This document shows positions 26,034 through 35,379 of a DNA stretch of 64,000 nt, in pieces. The DNA comes from Natronosalvus amylolyticus. GTDB taxonomy: Archaea > Halobacteriota > Halobacteria > Halobacteriales > Natrialbaceae. Numbering within the stretch: position 1 is the stretch's first letter; each line of letters begins with the position of its first letter. The position numbers and the translations under genes are program-made. Below the pieces are notes generated by a model. It was given only the letters and a program-made list of their open reading frames with translations, was not told the origin of the DNA and searched no databases. The DNA is taken from NCBI RefSeq assembly GCF_024298845.1, contig NZ_CP101156.1, positions 1,488,001 through 1,552,000 on the forward strand, written 5' to 3'.

Positions 26034-27014
26034 CTACTGTGGGGCGGCCGCCTCGAGAACGGCTTCGACCGCGGTTCGGTCGACACCGATCGGTGCTCGC
26101 ACGATGGGAAGGCCGACACCGACCATACGCAATTCGTCGAGGCGGTCACGGACCTTGGAGGGGCGACCGGTGATCGCGACCATATCGAGAAACGCCGGAT
26201 CGACCGCGTCGGCTGCCGTGTCGGTCGACGGGGCGTCGTTCACGGCCTCGAGCATGGCTTCGAACCCGGCTTCGACCGCGACACGGTCGTAGAAACCGGG
26301 AATGTCTCGGAAGTACGTTGCGACGTGACGGGCCGCCGCGCGTCTGGCCCGGTCGGGGTCGTCGTCGACCGACGCCAGTACGTACATCGCCACGTCGACA
26401 TCCACGAGCCGGCGGCCGCCGCGTTCGGCACCGTCTTCGAGCCAGCCCAGGGCGGTTTCGAACTGCTCGAGCGGGTAGAGATTCGGAAGCCAGCCGTCGG
26501 CCAGGTCGCCGGTCAGGCGAACGTTTCCCGGACCGAGTGCCGCGTTGTAGATCGGAACATCGGCTCGAACCGGGTCGAAGGCCTCCCAGAACGCCGTTCG
26601 ATCGGGAGTGAAAAACTCCCCGTCGAAGCCGCCAGGCGTTCCCTCGAGATATCGCCGAACGAGTCGGATGTACTCGGCCATTCGCGCGAGCGGCCGGTCG
26701 AACTCGACGCCGTGGAAGTCCTCGATAACGCCAGGATGGGCCACGCCAAGCCCCAGTATCGCTCGTCCGTCGGAGTGTGCGTCGAGGGTGGCAATCGCCT
26801 GAGCCGTCGCCGCCGGCGTTCGGGAAAACACGTTGACGATTCCCGTCGCCAACCCAATCTCGTCGGTGACAGTCGCCCACCGCTCGAGTTTGCCGAACGC
26901 GGTTTTACCTTGCCCTTCAGCAGCCCAGACGCTCTCGTATCCGAGTGTCTCCGCTCGTGCGACCAGTTCGAGGTCGTCGCGGGTCGAAAACAGGACGCCA
27001 GTTCGTTCGGTCAC
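26034..27014 (-). CDS. LLM-class (luciferase-like) oxidoreductase, probably F420-dependent
   Basis: 326 aa TIM-barrel protein of the luciferase-like monooxygenase/F420 reductase group. Visible hallmarks: SVWAAEGQGKTAF, VTDEIGLATGIVNVFSRTP, ILGLGVAHPGVI (about 88-99) and IYNAALGPGNVRLTGDLADGWLPN. It resembles the haloarchaeal F420-dependent subgroup. It overlaps the NTF2-like gene by 4 bp (ATGA), so both are co-translated. It could oxidise a substrate of the island or reduce an unsaturated bond. Confidence 0.88.
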   Translation of the reverse strand: MTERTGVLFSTRDDLELVARAETLGYESVWAAEGQGKTAFGKLERWATVTDEIGLATGIVNVFSRTPAATAQAIATLDAHSDGRAILGLGVAHPGVIEDFHGVEFDRPLARMAEYIRLVRRYLEGTPGGFDGEFFTPDRTAFWEAFDPVRADVPIYNAALGPGNVRLTGDLADGWLPNLYPLEQFETALGWLEDGAERGGRRLVDVDVAMYVLASVDDDPDRARRAAARHVATYFRDIPGFYDRVAVEAGFEAMLEAVNDAPSTDTAADAVDPAFLDMVAITGRPSKVRDRLDELRMVGVGLPIVRAPIGVDRTAVEAVLEAAAPQ

Positions 27015-27421
27015 CGCTCTCCCTCCGCGGCCGTGCCGGCCGTCTCCGGTGTGACCACCCCGTCGGCCGCGAGGTCGTTGTAGATGTCCAGCCGTTCGAT
27101 CAGCCCGTCCTCGACCCGATACACGTCCACGTAGCGAACGTCCTCGAAACGTTCACCATCGATGTCTTCCCCATACAGCGTTCCCTGGCTGATACAGTAG
27201 TCGCCGGCTTCGATCCAGGTTCCGTAAGATTTCGCCGCCCAGTCGTACCGTGGCGCGAGCCACTCGAGCATCGCGTTCGCCGCGTCCGGCCCGCTGAAGG
27301 TTGCCCCAGGAAGCGTGATCGTGGCATCAGTTGCAAACAGTTCGCCGACGGTTTCCCGTTGGTCATCATCAGCCATGCGGTCGAAAAAGTCCTCGACGAC
27401 GGCTCTCGGTGTCCGTGACAT
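27011..27421 (-). CDS. NTF2/SnoaL-like protein
   Basis: 136 aa. The N-terminal VVEDFFDRMADDDQRETVGELFATDATITLPG pattern (cited in part as FFDRMADDDQRETV) and a C-terminal beta region with YVDVYRVEDGLIERLDIYNDL match the cone-shaped NTF2/SnoaL fold, used in isomerases, cyclases and hydratases. It is the first gene of a two-gene unit with the LLM oxidoreductase. The active-site residues cannot be assigned with confidence. Confidence 0.82.
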   Translation of the reverse strand: MSRTPRAVVEDFFDRMADDDQRETVGELFATDATITLPGATFSGPDAANAMLEWLAPRYDWAAKSYGTWIEAGDYCISQGTLYGEDIDGERFEDVRYVDVYRVEDGLIERLDIYNDLAADGVVTPETAGTAAEGER

Positions 27422-27634
27422 ACCTACGCATTCGCCGCGAGTGGCTTAAGCGCTCCCGTAGCTCCTTCGACGTTCTCCAATCGGCGATCGACAGTCGAAC
27501 GAGCGCTCGAGGAACCTTTAGGTACCTCCCAGCGAATGCGTTCGTATGACACGGAGTAGTTGCCGAAACGAACCAGCACCGCGTCTCGAGTCCATCACCG
27601 AATCACCGACAGCGGCCAGTTGGAGGAGTTCGAG

Positions 27635-29011
27635 ATGACGAACCCCGAACCGGTGGGCGAGTGGGAGGCGTCCATTTTCGCGTTCCTCGAGGAACCGGTC
27701 CCGGAGAACGTTCGAAAACGCGGCCAAACGATGGTTACAGACGTCCTCGCCGCCACCGTCGCGGGGAGCGAAGCCGAGCCCTATCGCGAGGCCTGGAAAC
27801 GTATGGACCTGCCGCCGGGCGACACGACGGTCATCGGCTCGGGTCGAACCACCGCACCCGTGCAGGCAGCCACACTCAACGGCACCGCAGCGATCGTCCA
27901 GGAGATCGAAGAGGGACACAACACGGGCGGCCACGTGGGTTCCGGCATCGTCACCGGTGGGTTGGCGATGGCCGAACACGTCGACGCCGACGGACGGATG
28001 CTCGTCGAAAGCTGTGTCAAAGCCTACGAAATCTGCACCCGACTCGAGGAAGCGATTTTCGCGATGAAAGCCCGTATGAACGACGCCGTTCCGTGGCTGG
28101 TGCGGAATCCACACGCCACCTGGACGACGGTCGGACCTGCAGTTGCGGCAGTCCTCTGTACCGATCCCAACCCACAAACCGTTCGAGAAACGTTCAGACT
28201 GGCTGCTAATCGGGCCGTCGTCTCGATGGACGACCCGTACACGTCCGGACCGCCCTCACGCAATCTCACTGCAGGCGCATCCGCAGGTGTCGGCGTCACG
28301 ATGGCCCAGTTCGCTCGGGCAGGTATTCCGGGCTCCGGAGCCGCCATGTCGGCCGTCTACGATCCCTTCGAGGAACTGCTCCCGGATGGCTTCGACCGGC
28401 TGTTCGCGGATCTTGGTACGCGATGGTCGGTCACCGAACACTACGTCAAGCCGTACCCCTCGTGTCGGTACACCCACGCGCCCGTCGATGCAATTCGCGA
28501 GATCGAACGAACGCACGAAGGCCCACTCGAGGCCCAGACGATCGAACGAGTACTGGTCGAGACCTACGCGAACGCCGCCGAGATGGACAACCATAGCCCG
28601 GAGACGCTCACAGCGGCGAAGTTCTCGATCCCGTACGTCTGCTCACGCTATCTCCACGATGGGTCCATCGAACTCGAGCACTTCAGTGACGAGGCTATCG
28701 CCGACGAGACGGTGCAAGCGCTCGCAGACCGGGTCGAGATTCGTGTCGACGACGACTACGAGGCGGCGTTCCCCGAAGACTGGGGGGCGAGAGTGACCCT
28801 CGAGTTCGCAGATGGATCGAGTGTCGTGGGCGAGCGAGCCTACCCGGCGGGAGACTACCGCGACCCGATCCCGGCCGACGAGTTCGAAGCCCGAATCGAG
28901 ACGTTGCTGGCCTACGGTCTCGGTGACGAGGCAGCGACGACGGGACTGCAGACGGTACTCGTCCCGGACGAACACGCTGCTCGAGCGCTCGGTCGCGCGC
29001 TCCGGGAGTAA
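27635..29011 (+). CDS. MmgE/PrpD family protein (second copy)
   Basis: 458 aa from the ATG at 27635, which follows a GGAGGAGTT Shine-Dalgarno-like stretch 6-13 nt upstream; the longer frame from 27560 is disfavoured. Family segments include MVTDVLAATVAGSEAEP, QEIEEGHNTGGHVGSGIVTGGLAMAEHV (in part HNTGGHVGSG) and HYVKPYPSCRYTHAPVDAI. Paralogue of the gene at 18574-19911. Both the SDR and this gene are transcribed rightward while most of the island runs leftward. Confidence 0.88.
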   Translation: MTNPEPVGEWEASIFAFLEEPVPENVRKRGQTMVTDVLAATVAGSEAEPYREAWKRMDLPPGDTTVIGSGRTTAPVQAATLNGTAAIVQEIEEGHNTGGHVGSGIVTGGLAMAEHVDADGRMLVESCVKAYEICTRLEEAIFAMKARMNDAVPWLVRNPHATWTTVGPAVAAVLCTDPNPQTVRETFRLAANRAVVSMDDPYTSGPPSRNLTAGASAGVGVTMAQFARAGIPGSGAAMSAVYDPFEELLPDGFDRLFADLGTRWSVTEHYVKPYPSCRYTHAPVDAIREIERTHEGPLEAQTIERVLVETYANAAEMDNHSPETLTAAKFSIPYVCSRYLHDGSIELEHFSDEAIADETVQALADRVEIRVDDDYEAAFPEDWGARVTLEFADGSSVVGERAYPAGDYRDPIPADEFEARIETLLAYGLGDEAATTGLQTVLVPDEHAARALGRALRE

Positions 29012-29112
29012 GTCGAATCGCGTCGCCGAGCCTGCGGATCTGTTCTAGACTGGGTGCTCGCCGTCTCGAGATCACGTCGGTAAAATCGGTACAGACCACC
29101 TCGAGTGAGTCG

Positions 29113-29655
29113 TTACTCGGTCTGGGTAGCCAGTTTCTGTCGGGTGTACGCCTCGAGGCCACCCTGGTCGACGAGTTCCTGTAAGAACTGCGGTAAGGGC
29201 TCGGCCTCGTAGGTTTCCCCGGCGTCGTGGTCGTGGACGAGGCCGGCGTCGAGATCGATCGACACCGAAGCACCGTCCTCGATAGCACCGGCGTCCGGAC
29301 AGATCAACACCGGTAGTCCCAGATTGATCGCGTTTCGAAAGAAGATCCGGGCGAACGACTGGGCGATGACCGCCGAGACGCCCGCGCCGATCAGCGACAG
29401 CGGTGCGTGCTCCCGGGAGGAACCGCCGCCGAAGTTCTCGCCGGCGACGACGAAATCACCGGCTTCGATGTCAGCCGAAAACGCCGGTCGGAGGTCGTTG
29501 AACGCGTGTTCGGCGAGTTCGGCCGGTTCCGTCGAAACGAGAAACCGGGACGGCGTGATCTGATCGGTGTCGATATCGTCGCCGAACACCCAGGCTCGAC
29601 CGGGTTCGTCCACAGGCGGCGTTCCGCCGTCGGCTCGAGGTGCTGTGTCCGTCAT
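29113..29655 (-). CDS. Aconitase-family hydro-lyase, small subunit (LeuD/DmdB type)
   Basis: 180 aa swivel domain of the aconitase superfamily. Signature GENFGGGSSREHAP (about 72-85) includes the substrate-binding Ser-Arg. Starts as WVFGDDIDTDQITPSRF, typical of LeuD-like subunits. Overlaps the large-subunit gene by 4 bp. In the island context the pair may hydrate an alkyl-maleate or isomerise a 2-hydroxy-dicarboxylate; genuine leucine synthesis is less likely because leuA, leuB are absent here. Confidence 0.9.
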   Translation of the reverse strand: MTDTAPRADGGTPPVDEPGRAWVFGDDIDTDQITPSRFLVSTEPAELAEHAFNDLRPAFSADIEAGDFVVAGENFGGGSSREHAPLSLIGAGVSAVIAQSFARIFFRNAINLGLPVLICPDAGAIEDGASVSIDLDAGLVHDHDAGETYEAEPLPQFLQELVDQGGLEAYTRQKLATQTE

Positions 29656-30977
29656 CGTCCCCCCTCCACGGTAGCCACTGCGTAATCGTCGTACCGGTCG
29701 GTCTCGAGGTCACGCGGGTCGGTAATCTCGCCATACAGCGCCGTTGCACCAGCGGTTGCCGGACTCGCGAGATATACCTCGCTCTGCATCGATCCCTCCC
29801 GACCGGGGAAGTTTCGATTCGCCGTCGCGAGACAGACGTCGTCGTCGCCGAGAACGCCCTGGTGATAGCCGGCACAGGGACCACACCCCGCACTCTGGAA
29901 CGTTGCACCGGCCTCGACCAGCGTCTCGAGGACGCCCGTCTCGAGGCAGGTCTGGTAGACCGTTTTCGAGGCTGGAACGACGATCAGCCGCGTGTTCGAA
30001 TCGATCCGCTCGCCCTCGAGGACGTCCGCGACGGCACGAATGTCTTCGTAGCGCCCGTTGGTACAGGTGCCGACGAACACCTGGTCGACCGGCGTGCCAG
30101 CCACCTCGTCGATGTCGACCGCGTTTTCGGGGTTCGACGGCTTCGACACCTGCGGCGCGAGATCGCTCCCACGGTAGGTGTACACCGCCTCGTAGTCGGC
30201 GTCGGGGTCAGAACCGAGATCCGGGTCGAGCGACACGTCGAGACCCGACTGGCGCTCTAGGTAGGTGACCGTTCGCTCGTCGGGTTCGACGATACCGGCT
30301 TTCCCGCCCATCTCGATGGCCATGTTCGAGAGGACGAGTCGCTGGTGGATCGGCAGATCTGCGATGGCAGACCCGCCGTACTCTGCCGTTTTGTACGTCG
30401 CGCCGTCGAAGCCGACGTCGCCGATGAACCGCAGGATGAGGTCTTTGGCGTAGACGCCGTCCGGAAGCGTCCCCTCGACCTCGAATCGGATCGTTTCCGG
30501 CACCCGAAACCAGAGTTCGCCAGTCGCGAAGACGGTCCCGAGGTCAGTCGAGCCGACGCCGGTGCCGAACGCGCCGAGACCGCCGTAGGTCGTCGAGTGT
30601 GAGTCCGCCCCGATGATGAGGTCTCCCGGCCGGACGAAGCCCTCTTCGATCATCACCTGATGACAGATGCCGTCGCTGATCTCGTACTGGTGAGTACCGT
30701 ACGTTTCGGCGAACTCGCGGACGATATTGTGGTTGTTCGCGGCTTCGACGCCGTCGGCCGGCGCGTGATGGTCGAGCGTGAAGACGACGCTCTCGGGGTT
30801 GGCCACCGTCCCGTCATCGCCGGTAACGCTCTCGAAGACGTCGATTGCGAGCGGCCCCGTCACGTCGTGACCGACCATCGCGTCTATCTCCGCCTCGACG
30901 TAGTCGCCGGCCGTCACCTCGCGACCGGCTTTCGTCGAGAGGATCTTTTCGGTTATCGTTCGTGCGCTGGAACTCAT
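29652..30977 (-). CDS. Aconitase-family hydro-lyase, large subunit (LeuC/DmdA type)
   Basis: 441 aa. The Fe-S ligands appear as GTCTNGR (about 303-309) and CGPCAG (two Cys, about 366-371). Other family motifs are DHHAP, GADSHSTTYGGLGAFGTGVGSTD (cited in part) and YLASPATAGATALYGEITDPR at the C-terminus. Members include isopropylmalate isomerase, homoaconitase, maleate and dimethylmaleate hydratase. A possible second ATG lies 6 codons in. Located downstream of the HMG-CoA-lyase-like gene with a 139-bp GT-rich gap. Confidence 0.92.
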   Translation of the reverse strand: MSSSARTITEKILSTKAGREVTAGDYVEAEIDAMVGHDVTGPLAIDVFESVTGDDGTVANPESVVFTLDHHAPADGVEAANNHNIVREFAETYGTHQYEISDGICHQVMIEEGFVRPGDLIIGADSHSTTYGGLGAFGTGVGSTDLGTVFATGELWFRVPETIRFEVEGTLPDGVYAKDLILRFIGDVGFDGATYKTAEYGGSAIADLPIHQRLVLSNMAIEMGGKAGIVEPDERTVTYLERQSGLDVSLDPDLGSDPDADYEAVYTYRGSDLAPQVSKPSNPENAVDIDEVAGTPVDQVFVGTCTNGRYEDIRAVADVLEGERIDSNTRLIVVPASKTVYQTCLETGVLETLVEAGATFQSAGCGPCAGYHQGVLGDDDVCLATANRNFPGREGSMQSEVYLASPATAGATALYGEITDPRDLETDRYDDYAVATVEGGR

Positions 30978-31002
30978 GGCGATCCCTCAACTGGGAACGC
31001 AC

Positions 31003-31096
31003 TCGAGTGTGTACGTGGCTGTGAAATCGTGTGCATAGATTGGGTGGTTGTGAGTGGTCGTGTGGATGAGTGGTCGTGTGAGTGACCGGTGAGTGT
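31003..31096. repeat. GT-rich low-complexity spacer with a repeated 13-mer
   Basis: The plus strand is almost free of C and A runs: GAGTGGTCGTGTG occurs twice (about 31051 and 31068) within a GT-rich 90-bp segment between two leftward genes. It holds the promoter for the aconitase pair if that has one, but I see no good TATA box. Confidence 0.4.
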
Positions 31097-31116
31097 ACCT
31101 TGGGAGCCAGTGGTCG

Positions 31117-32079
31117 TTATTTTTTCGCCCCTCCCGCACTCGAGGCGGCCGTCTCCAGGACCTGCTCTCGAGTGCCCCCCATCAGGACGCGACTTGGGGT
31201 GCCCAACTCGAGTCGGTCGGCGACGTCGCGAGCGACTTCCCGGAGGCGGGCATCGTCGACGTTCGTGTGAACCTCCATGTCGTGAAACATGTTGACCAAG
31301 TCCTCCGTCGGCGTGTTACCGACGTCACCGAGGCCGCCGGGCAGGATGGTCCCCCCGCCCAGTCCACAGACGGAGGTGTCGAAACGGTCGACGCCACACT
31401 GCATCGCCGCGAGCGTGTTGGCCAGACTCATCCCGTTCGTATCGTGGAGATGCAAGCCCACGTCCGCATCCGGATGGTCGTCGTACAACGCCTCGAGCAT
31501 GTCGGTCACTCCCCTCGGATCGGCCATCCCCATCGTCGTCGCCAGCGTCACCTCGTCCACGCCAGCCTCGAGTACCGCATCGACGACCCCTAACGTCCGC
31601 TCCTGTGGAATCTGCCCGTCGTACGGACAGAAGAAACTCGTCCCCAGTCCGGCCTCGACTTCGATTCCCGTCCCCGCAGCCAACTCGACGATACGACGGA
31701 TCTGCTCGAGGTTCTCCTCGAGAGTCATCCCACCCTGGTTTTTGCTTCGATATCCGTCACTGATGACGACCAGTGCGTTGACCTTGTCCAGATCGGCCTC
31801 GATCGCTCGTTCCATCCCGACGTCGTTGGGGACGAGCGCCCGGTAGGTGACGTCGTCGTGACGAGTGATGCCCGCGGCTACCTCGCCGGCGTCCCGTAGT
31901 GCCGGGACTGCTTTCGGGTGGGTGAACGACGTGATCTCGATTTCGTCGACGCCGGTCGTCGACAGCGCGTCGATCATCTCGATTTTCGCCTCGGTCGGGA
32001 TGAACTCCGGGTACCGCTGGAACCCATCGCGGGGGAGCATCTCGACGATTCGGCCACGCGCCGGTAGCTCGAGAGCCAT
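31117..32079 (-). CDS. HMG-CoA lyase-like DRE-TIM aldolase, lacking the usual active-site Cys
   Basis: 320 aa. Fold and metal site are those of HMG-CoA lyase: LPRDGFQRYPEFIPT (RDGxQ metal/substrate motif, about 15-29), ITSFTHPKAVPAL, and HLHDTNG (HxH, about 210-216). The glycine loop GLGGGTILPGG (about 243-253) replaces the GLGGCPYA of true lyases, so the catalytic Cys is Gly. A nearby Cys (SVCGLGG) might substitute. It overlaps the CoA-transferase gene by 1 bp, indicating that it cleaves the CoA ester made by that enzyme. Substrate not necessarily HMG-CoA. Confidence 0.85.
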   Translation of the reverse strand: MALELPARGRIVEMLPRDGFQRYPEFIPTEAKIEMIDALSTTGVDEIEITSFTHPKAVPALRDAGEVAAGITRHDDVTYRALVPNDVGMERAIEADLDKVNALVVISDGYRSKNQGGMTLEENLEQIRRIVELAAGTGIEVEAGLGTSFFCPYDGQIPQERTLGVVDAVLEAGVDEVTLATTMGMADPRGVTDMLEALYDDHPDADVGLHLHDTNGMSLANTLAAMQCGVDRFDTSVCGLGGGTILPGGLGDVGNTPTEDLVNMFHDMEVHTNVDDARLREVARDVADRLELGTPSRVLMGGTREQVLETAASSAGGAKK

Positions 32080-33284
32080 TAGATCACTCCCTCCTGTTCG
32101 AGTTCGGCGAGCACGTCGGCGTCGTACGACAGAAACTCGCCGTATATTTCATCGTTGTGTGCGCCCAGATCGGGGCCGAGATAGTCGACGTCACCCGGCG
32201 TCTCGCTGAATTTCGGAATCGTGTTCTGGACGGCTGCCGTCCCGAGGTCAGGGTCGTCGATTTCGACGACTGCCTCCCGCTCGCGGTAGTGGTCGTCCTC
32301 GAGGATATCCGCGACGTTGTAGACGGGCGCGATGGTCGCGTCGTGTTCCTCGAAGATCTCGAGGATGTCCTCGCGGGTGTGCTCGGCCATCCAGTCGCCG
32401 ATGATCGCGTCGAGTTCTTCGACGTTCTCGAGGCGTTTTTCGTTGGTTTCGAACCGCGGGTCGTCTTTCAGTTCGGGACGGCCGATGGCGTCGAAGGTCC
32501 GCATCGCCAGCGGTTGAGCGCTCGCGGCGAGGGCAACCCATCGGTCGTCACCGGTTCGATAGACGTTTCGGGGTGCTGAGGAGGTCGATCGGTTCCCCGA
32601 ACGGCGAGCGATTTCGCCCGTCTGATCGTAGGTGAGCGGGAACGGCCCGATGAGGTTGAATATTGGCTCGATAAGGCTCACGTCGACGACCTGGCCGCTG
32701 CCGCCGTTGACGTCGCGATGATAGAGCGCAAACATGAGCGAGAACGTCGCGTACAGGGCAGCGATGTTGTCGGCCAGTCCCGTCGGCGGCAACAGCGGTG
32801 GCCGGTCGTCGAATCCGTTTACGTAAGCAAAGCCGCTCATCGCCTCCGCTAGCGTGCCGAAACCGGGTTTCTCAGAGTACGGACCCGTCTGACCGTAGCC
32901 CGACAGCCGCACCATGACCAGTTCCGGATTTACCGCCGACAGTCGCTCCCAGCCGATCCCCCATCGCTCGAGGGTACCCGGTCGGAAGTTCTCGACCAGG
33001 ACGTCGGCTTCTGAGATGAGATCGAGGAAGACGGCAGACCCCTTCTCGCCGGAGATGTTGAGCGTTATCGACCGCTTATTGCGACTGAGGTACTTGTGCC
33101 ACATCCCGATACCGTCTTTTTGTGTCCCGAAATTTCGGATGTGGTCACCGTACTCCGGATGTTCGATTTTGATCACCGTCGCACCGAAGTCCGCCAGAAA
33201 GCGGCCCACGGTCGGCCCGGAAATCATCGATCCCGCTTCGATTACTGTCAGCCCGTCTAACGGGCCAGATTGGGTGTTTGTCAT
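32079..33284 (-). CDS. Class III CoA-transferase (CaiB/BaiF)
   Basis: 401 aa. Family III CoA-transferase: N-terminal DGLTVIEAGSMISGPTVGRFLADFGATVIKIE (cited in part as GRFLADFGA), LSGYGQTGPYSEKPGFG, and TGLADNIAALYATF with the probable nucleophilic Asp near residue 173. It activates a carboxylate by moving CoA from succinyl-CoA or acetyl-CoA. It sits between the amidohydrolase (20-bp gap) and the lyase (1-bp overlap), consistent with an operon. A paralogue at 40294-41484 belongs to the methylaspartate cycle. Confidence 0.92.
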   Translation of the reverse strand: MTNTQSGPLDGLTVIEAGSMISGPTVGRFLADFGATVIKIEHPEYGDHIRNFGTQKDGIGMWHKYLSRNKRSITLNISGEKGSAVFLDLISEADVLVENFRPGTLERWGIGWERLSAVNPELVMVRLSGYGQTGPYSEKPGFGTLAEAMSGFAYVNGFDDRPPLLPPTGLADNIAALYATFSLMFALYHRDVNGGSGQVVDVSLIEPIFNLIGPFPLTYDQTGEIARRSGNRSTSSAPRNVYRTGDDRWVALAASAQPLAMRTFDAIGRPELKDDPRFETNEKRLENVEELDAIIGDWMAEHTREDILEIFEEHDATIAPVYNVADILEDDHYREREAVVEIDDPDLGTAAVQNTIPKFSETPGDVDYLGPDLGAHNDEIYGEFLSYDADVLAELEQEGVI

Positions 33285-33304
33285 AGTTGTGTGATTGTGG
33301 CAGC

Positions 33305-34711
33305 TTATACCGGCCGGTCGATGTGCGTTCCCGTCCCCGGTGCCGCGAGCACTTCACCGTCGTCGTAGGCAATCTCGCCGCGAACGATCGTCTGGGTCGG
33401 CCATCCCGTCACCGATCGACCCTCGTAAATCGAATAGTCGCCGTCGCTCTGGAGCAGTTCCGGCGTGACCGTCTTCGTCTCCTCGAGGTCGACCACCGCG
33501 AGGTCGGCGTCGCTGCCGACGCGGATGGTTCCTTTCTTCGGATACAGGTTCCACGCTTTCGCCGTATTCGTACTCGTGACCGCAACCGCGCGCTCGAGGT
33601 CGATGCGACCCTCGTTGACGCCTTCGGAGAGAATCAACGGGAGCATCGTACCGCTCGAGGGGAAGCCCAGTTTGCTGTCACGGATGGTCGCGCCGATTTT
33701 CTCGTCCGTGCGGTTCGCACAGTGGTCGGTCCCGATACAGGAGATAGTTCCGTCGGCGAGGCGTTCCCAGAGTGTCTCCTGGTCTGTCTCGTGGCGCACC
33801 GGCGGATTGACTTTCATCCGGTCGTCACACTCCTCGGCAGTGAGTGTCAGGTAGTGCGTACAAGTTTCGCCCGTGAGTTCGTAGCCCGCTTCCTGTAAGT
33901 TGGCGAGTTCGTCTGCCGTTCGGCCGGCACTGACGTGGACGGCGTAGAAGCTCTCGTCGTAGTCGTGCTGCCGAGCCAGACTCGCCCCGGCGACCATACT
34001 CTGGGTTTCCGCATAATCCGGGAACTCCTCGAGGAAGACCTCGTAGGTTTCATCGGAGTCGCCTGTCGGCTCGTCGCCCTCGGATTCGACGTACGGATTC
34101 CCGCCGGCGAGCGCGTTCGTGATCTCGACGTTCTCGGAGTGATAGCCGAGCGTCGTCGGGACGTCCTGCTCGGCGAGCGTCCGGATGAACGCATCGCCGA
34201 AGTCGTCGAGCATGTCACAGTCGACGCCGAACTTCTCGCTCGCGGCGTACTTGTAGTTCATGTACCACTTGAACGAGGTGATGCCCAGTTCGTCGATAAT
34301 CCGGGGAATCTCCGCGACGTGGTCGAACGAAAGCAAGCCCAGCGAGAAGAAGTAATCGTGGCGGTAATTCGCTTCGGCGTCTTCGAAGTAATCGTCCATG
34401 ATATCGCCGTAGGCACCCGGTCGGCGGAAGAAGTTCCCGATCGTCGTCACCCCGCCGACCAGGTCCGAGCGGCTCTCGGTATCCGCATCTGACTCGAGGG
34501 AGTTGTAAATGCCGTGGTGGGTGTGTGGATCGATTGCGCCCGGTAGCACGTACTTGTCCGCCGCATCGAGTGTTTCCTCGCCTGTAAGCGTCCCGCTCGC
34601 CCCGATGGCGGCGATTTTCTCGTCCGCAACGCCGAGGTCGGCGTCCTCGAGGCCAGTTTCCGTGACGAGCGTGCCGTTTGCGATGACCAGGTCGTACGTT
34701 CCGTCGCTCAT
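33305..34711 (-). CDS. Hydantoinase/dihydropyrimidinase-like amidohydrolase
   Basis: 468 aa metal-dependent amidohydrolase. DPHTHHGIYN (HxH metal ligands, about 57-66), the carboxylated-Lys motif SFKWYMNYK (about 143-151), GYHSENVEI (His ligand, about 182) and GTDHCANR (Asp ligand region, about 323-330) are in the order seen in hydantoinases. These open cyclic imides, hydantoins or dihydropyrimidines. It overlaps the isochorismatase-fold gene by 4 bp, so ring opening and amide hydrolysis are probably sequential. Confidence 0.92.
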   Translation of the reverse strand: MSDGTYDLVIANGTLVTETGLEDADLGVADEKIAAIGASGTLTGEETLDAADKYVLPGAIDPHTHHGIYNSLESDADTESRSDLVGGVTTIGNFFRRPGAYGDIMDDYFEDAEANYRHDYFFSLGLLSFDHVAEIPRIIDELGITSFKWYMNYKYAASEKFGVDCDMLDDFGDAFIRTLAEQDVPTTLGYHSENVEITNALAGGNPYVESEGDEPTGDSDETYEVFLEEFPDYAETQSMVAGASLARQHDYDESFYAVHVSAGRTADELANLQEAGYELTGETCTHYLTLTAEECDDRMKVNPPVRHETDQETLWERLADGTISCIGTDHCANRTDEKIGATIRDSKLGFPSSGTMLPLILSEGVNEGRIDLERAVAVTSTNTAKAWNLYPKKGTIRVGSDADLAVVDLEETKTVTPELLQSDGDYSIYEGRSVTGWPTQTIVRGEIAYDDGEVLAAPGTGTHIDRPV

Positions 34712-35379
34712 TCGTCATCACCCATCGACTCGAGGTACGTTTCGACTTCGGCCGTCTCGAGCACTTCGGCGTATTTCATCCACATATCGAGCAGTCCGAT
34801 TTTGTGGGAGGCCTCGATCCGGTCGAAAATGCACTCCTGTGGCAGGACGACGTCGAAACCGTGTTGTTGGGCGTCGACCGTCGTCGCCCGTACACAGCCG
34901 CTTGTCGAGTTGCCGACGATGACGAGCGTGTCGACGTCGTCCCTGACGAGCCGCGAGAGCAAGTCAGTCCCGTAAAACGCACTGGCGTAGCTCTTGTCGA
35001 TCACCGTGTCTTCGGGTTCCGGTGCGACGGGGTCGACGATCGCCAGGTCCTCGTGATTCGGGTCATCGTAGCTCGTCGGAACGACCCGGGTGTAGGTCAC
35101 CGGAATGTCTCGCTCGCGGGCAAAAGACAGGAACGACTGGATGTGCTCGATGGCGTCCCACGCGATTTCGCCCATCGCCGTCCGATACTCCTCGACGGCC
35201 TCGAGGATGGGGACGTTCTCGCCGACGATCAGTTGTTGGACGTCGATGACGAGCACCATCGGATTCTCACCCGTCCCGCGTGACTCCCACGAGGAGGCGC
35301 CCTCGCTGTCGTAACCGGCCTTCTGGATGACTTGCTTGTCCTGCTCAGAGAGGAGGTCCTCCCAAATACGATCCGTCAT
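34708..35379 (-). CDS. Isochorismatase-fold amidohydrolase (N-carbamoylsarcosine amidase-like)
   Basis: 223 aa. The cysteine hydrolase triad is visible: Asp in LVIDVQQL (about residue 46), Lys in VIDKSYASAF (about 132) and Cys in VGNSTSGCVRATTVDA (about 161). Members cleave N-carbamoyl compounds, maleamate, nicotinamide or ureidoacrylate. It is the first gene of the leftward unit isochorismatase-hydantoinase-CoA-transferase-lyase. A maleamate-like or carbamoyl substrate produced by the adjacent hydantoinase-type enzyme is the likely one (inference). Confidence 0.92.
   Translation of the reverse strand: MTDRIWEDLLSEQDKQVIQKAGYDSEGASSWESRGTGENPMVLVIDVQQLIVGENVPILEAVEEYRTAMGEIAWDAIEHIQSFLSFARERDIPVTYTRVVPTSYDDPNHEDLAIVDPVAPEPEDTVIDKSYASAFYGTDLLSRLVRDDVDTLVIVGNSTSGCVRATTVDAQQHGFDVVLPQECIFDRIEASHKIGLLDMWMKYAEVLETAEVETYLESMGDDE

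Noticed and set aside
25995-27083. Rightward 362-codon frame opposite the LLM oxidoreductase
   Set aside because: Shadow of a well-recognised gene; no domain of its own.
29113-30977. Leucine biosynthesis leuCD
   Set aside because: Aconitase-type pair matches leuCD in form, but no leuA or leuB is present and the pair sits in a catabolic cluster; kept as hydro-lyase of unknown substrate.
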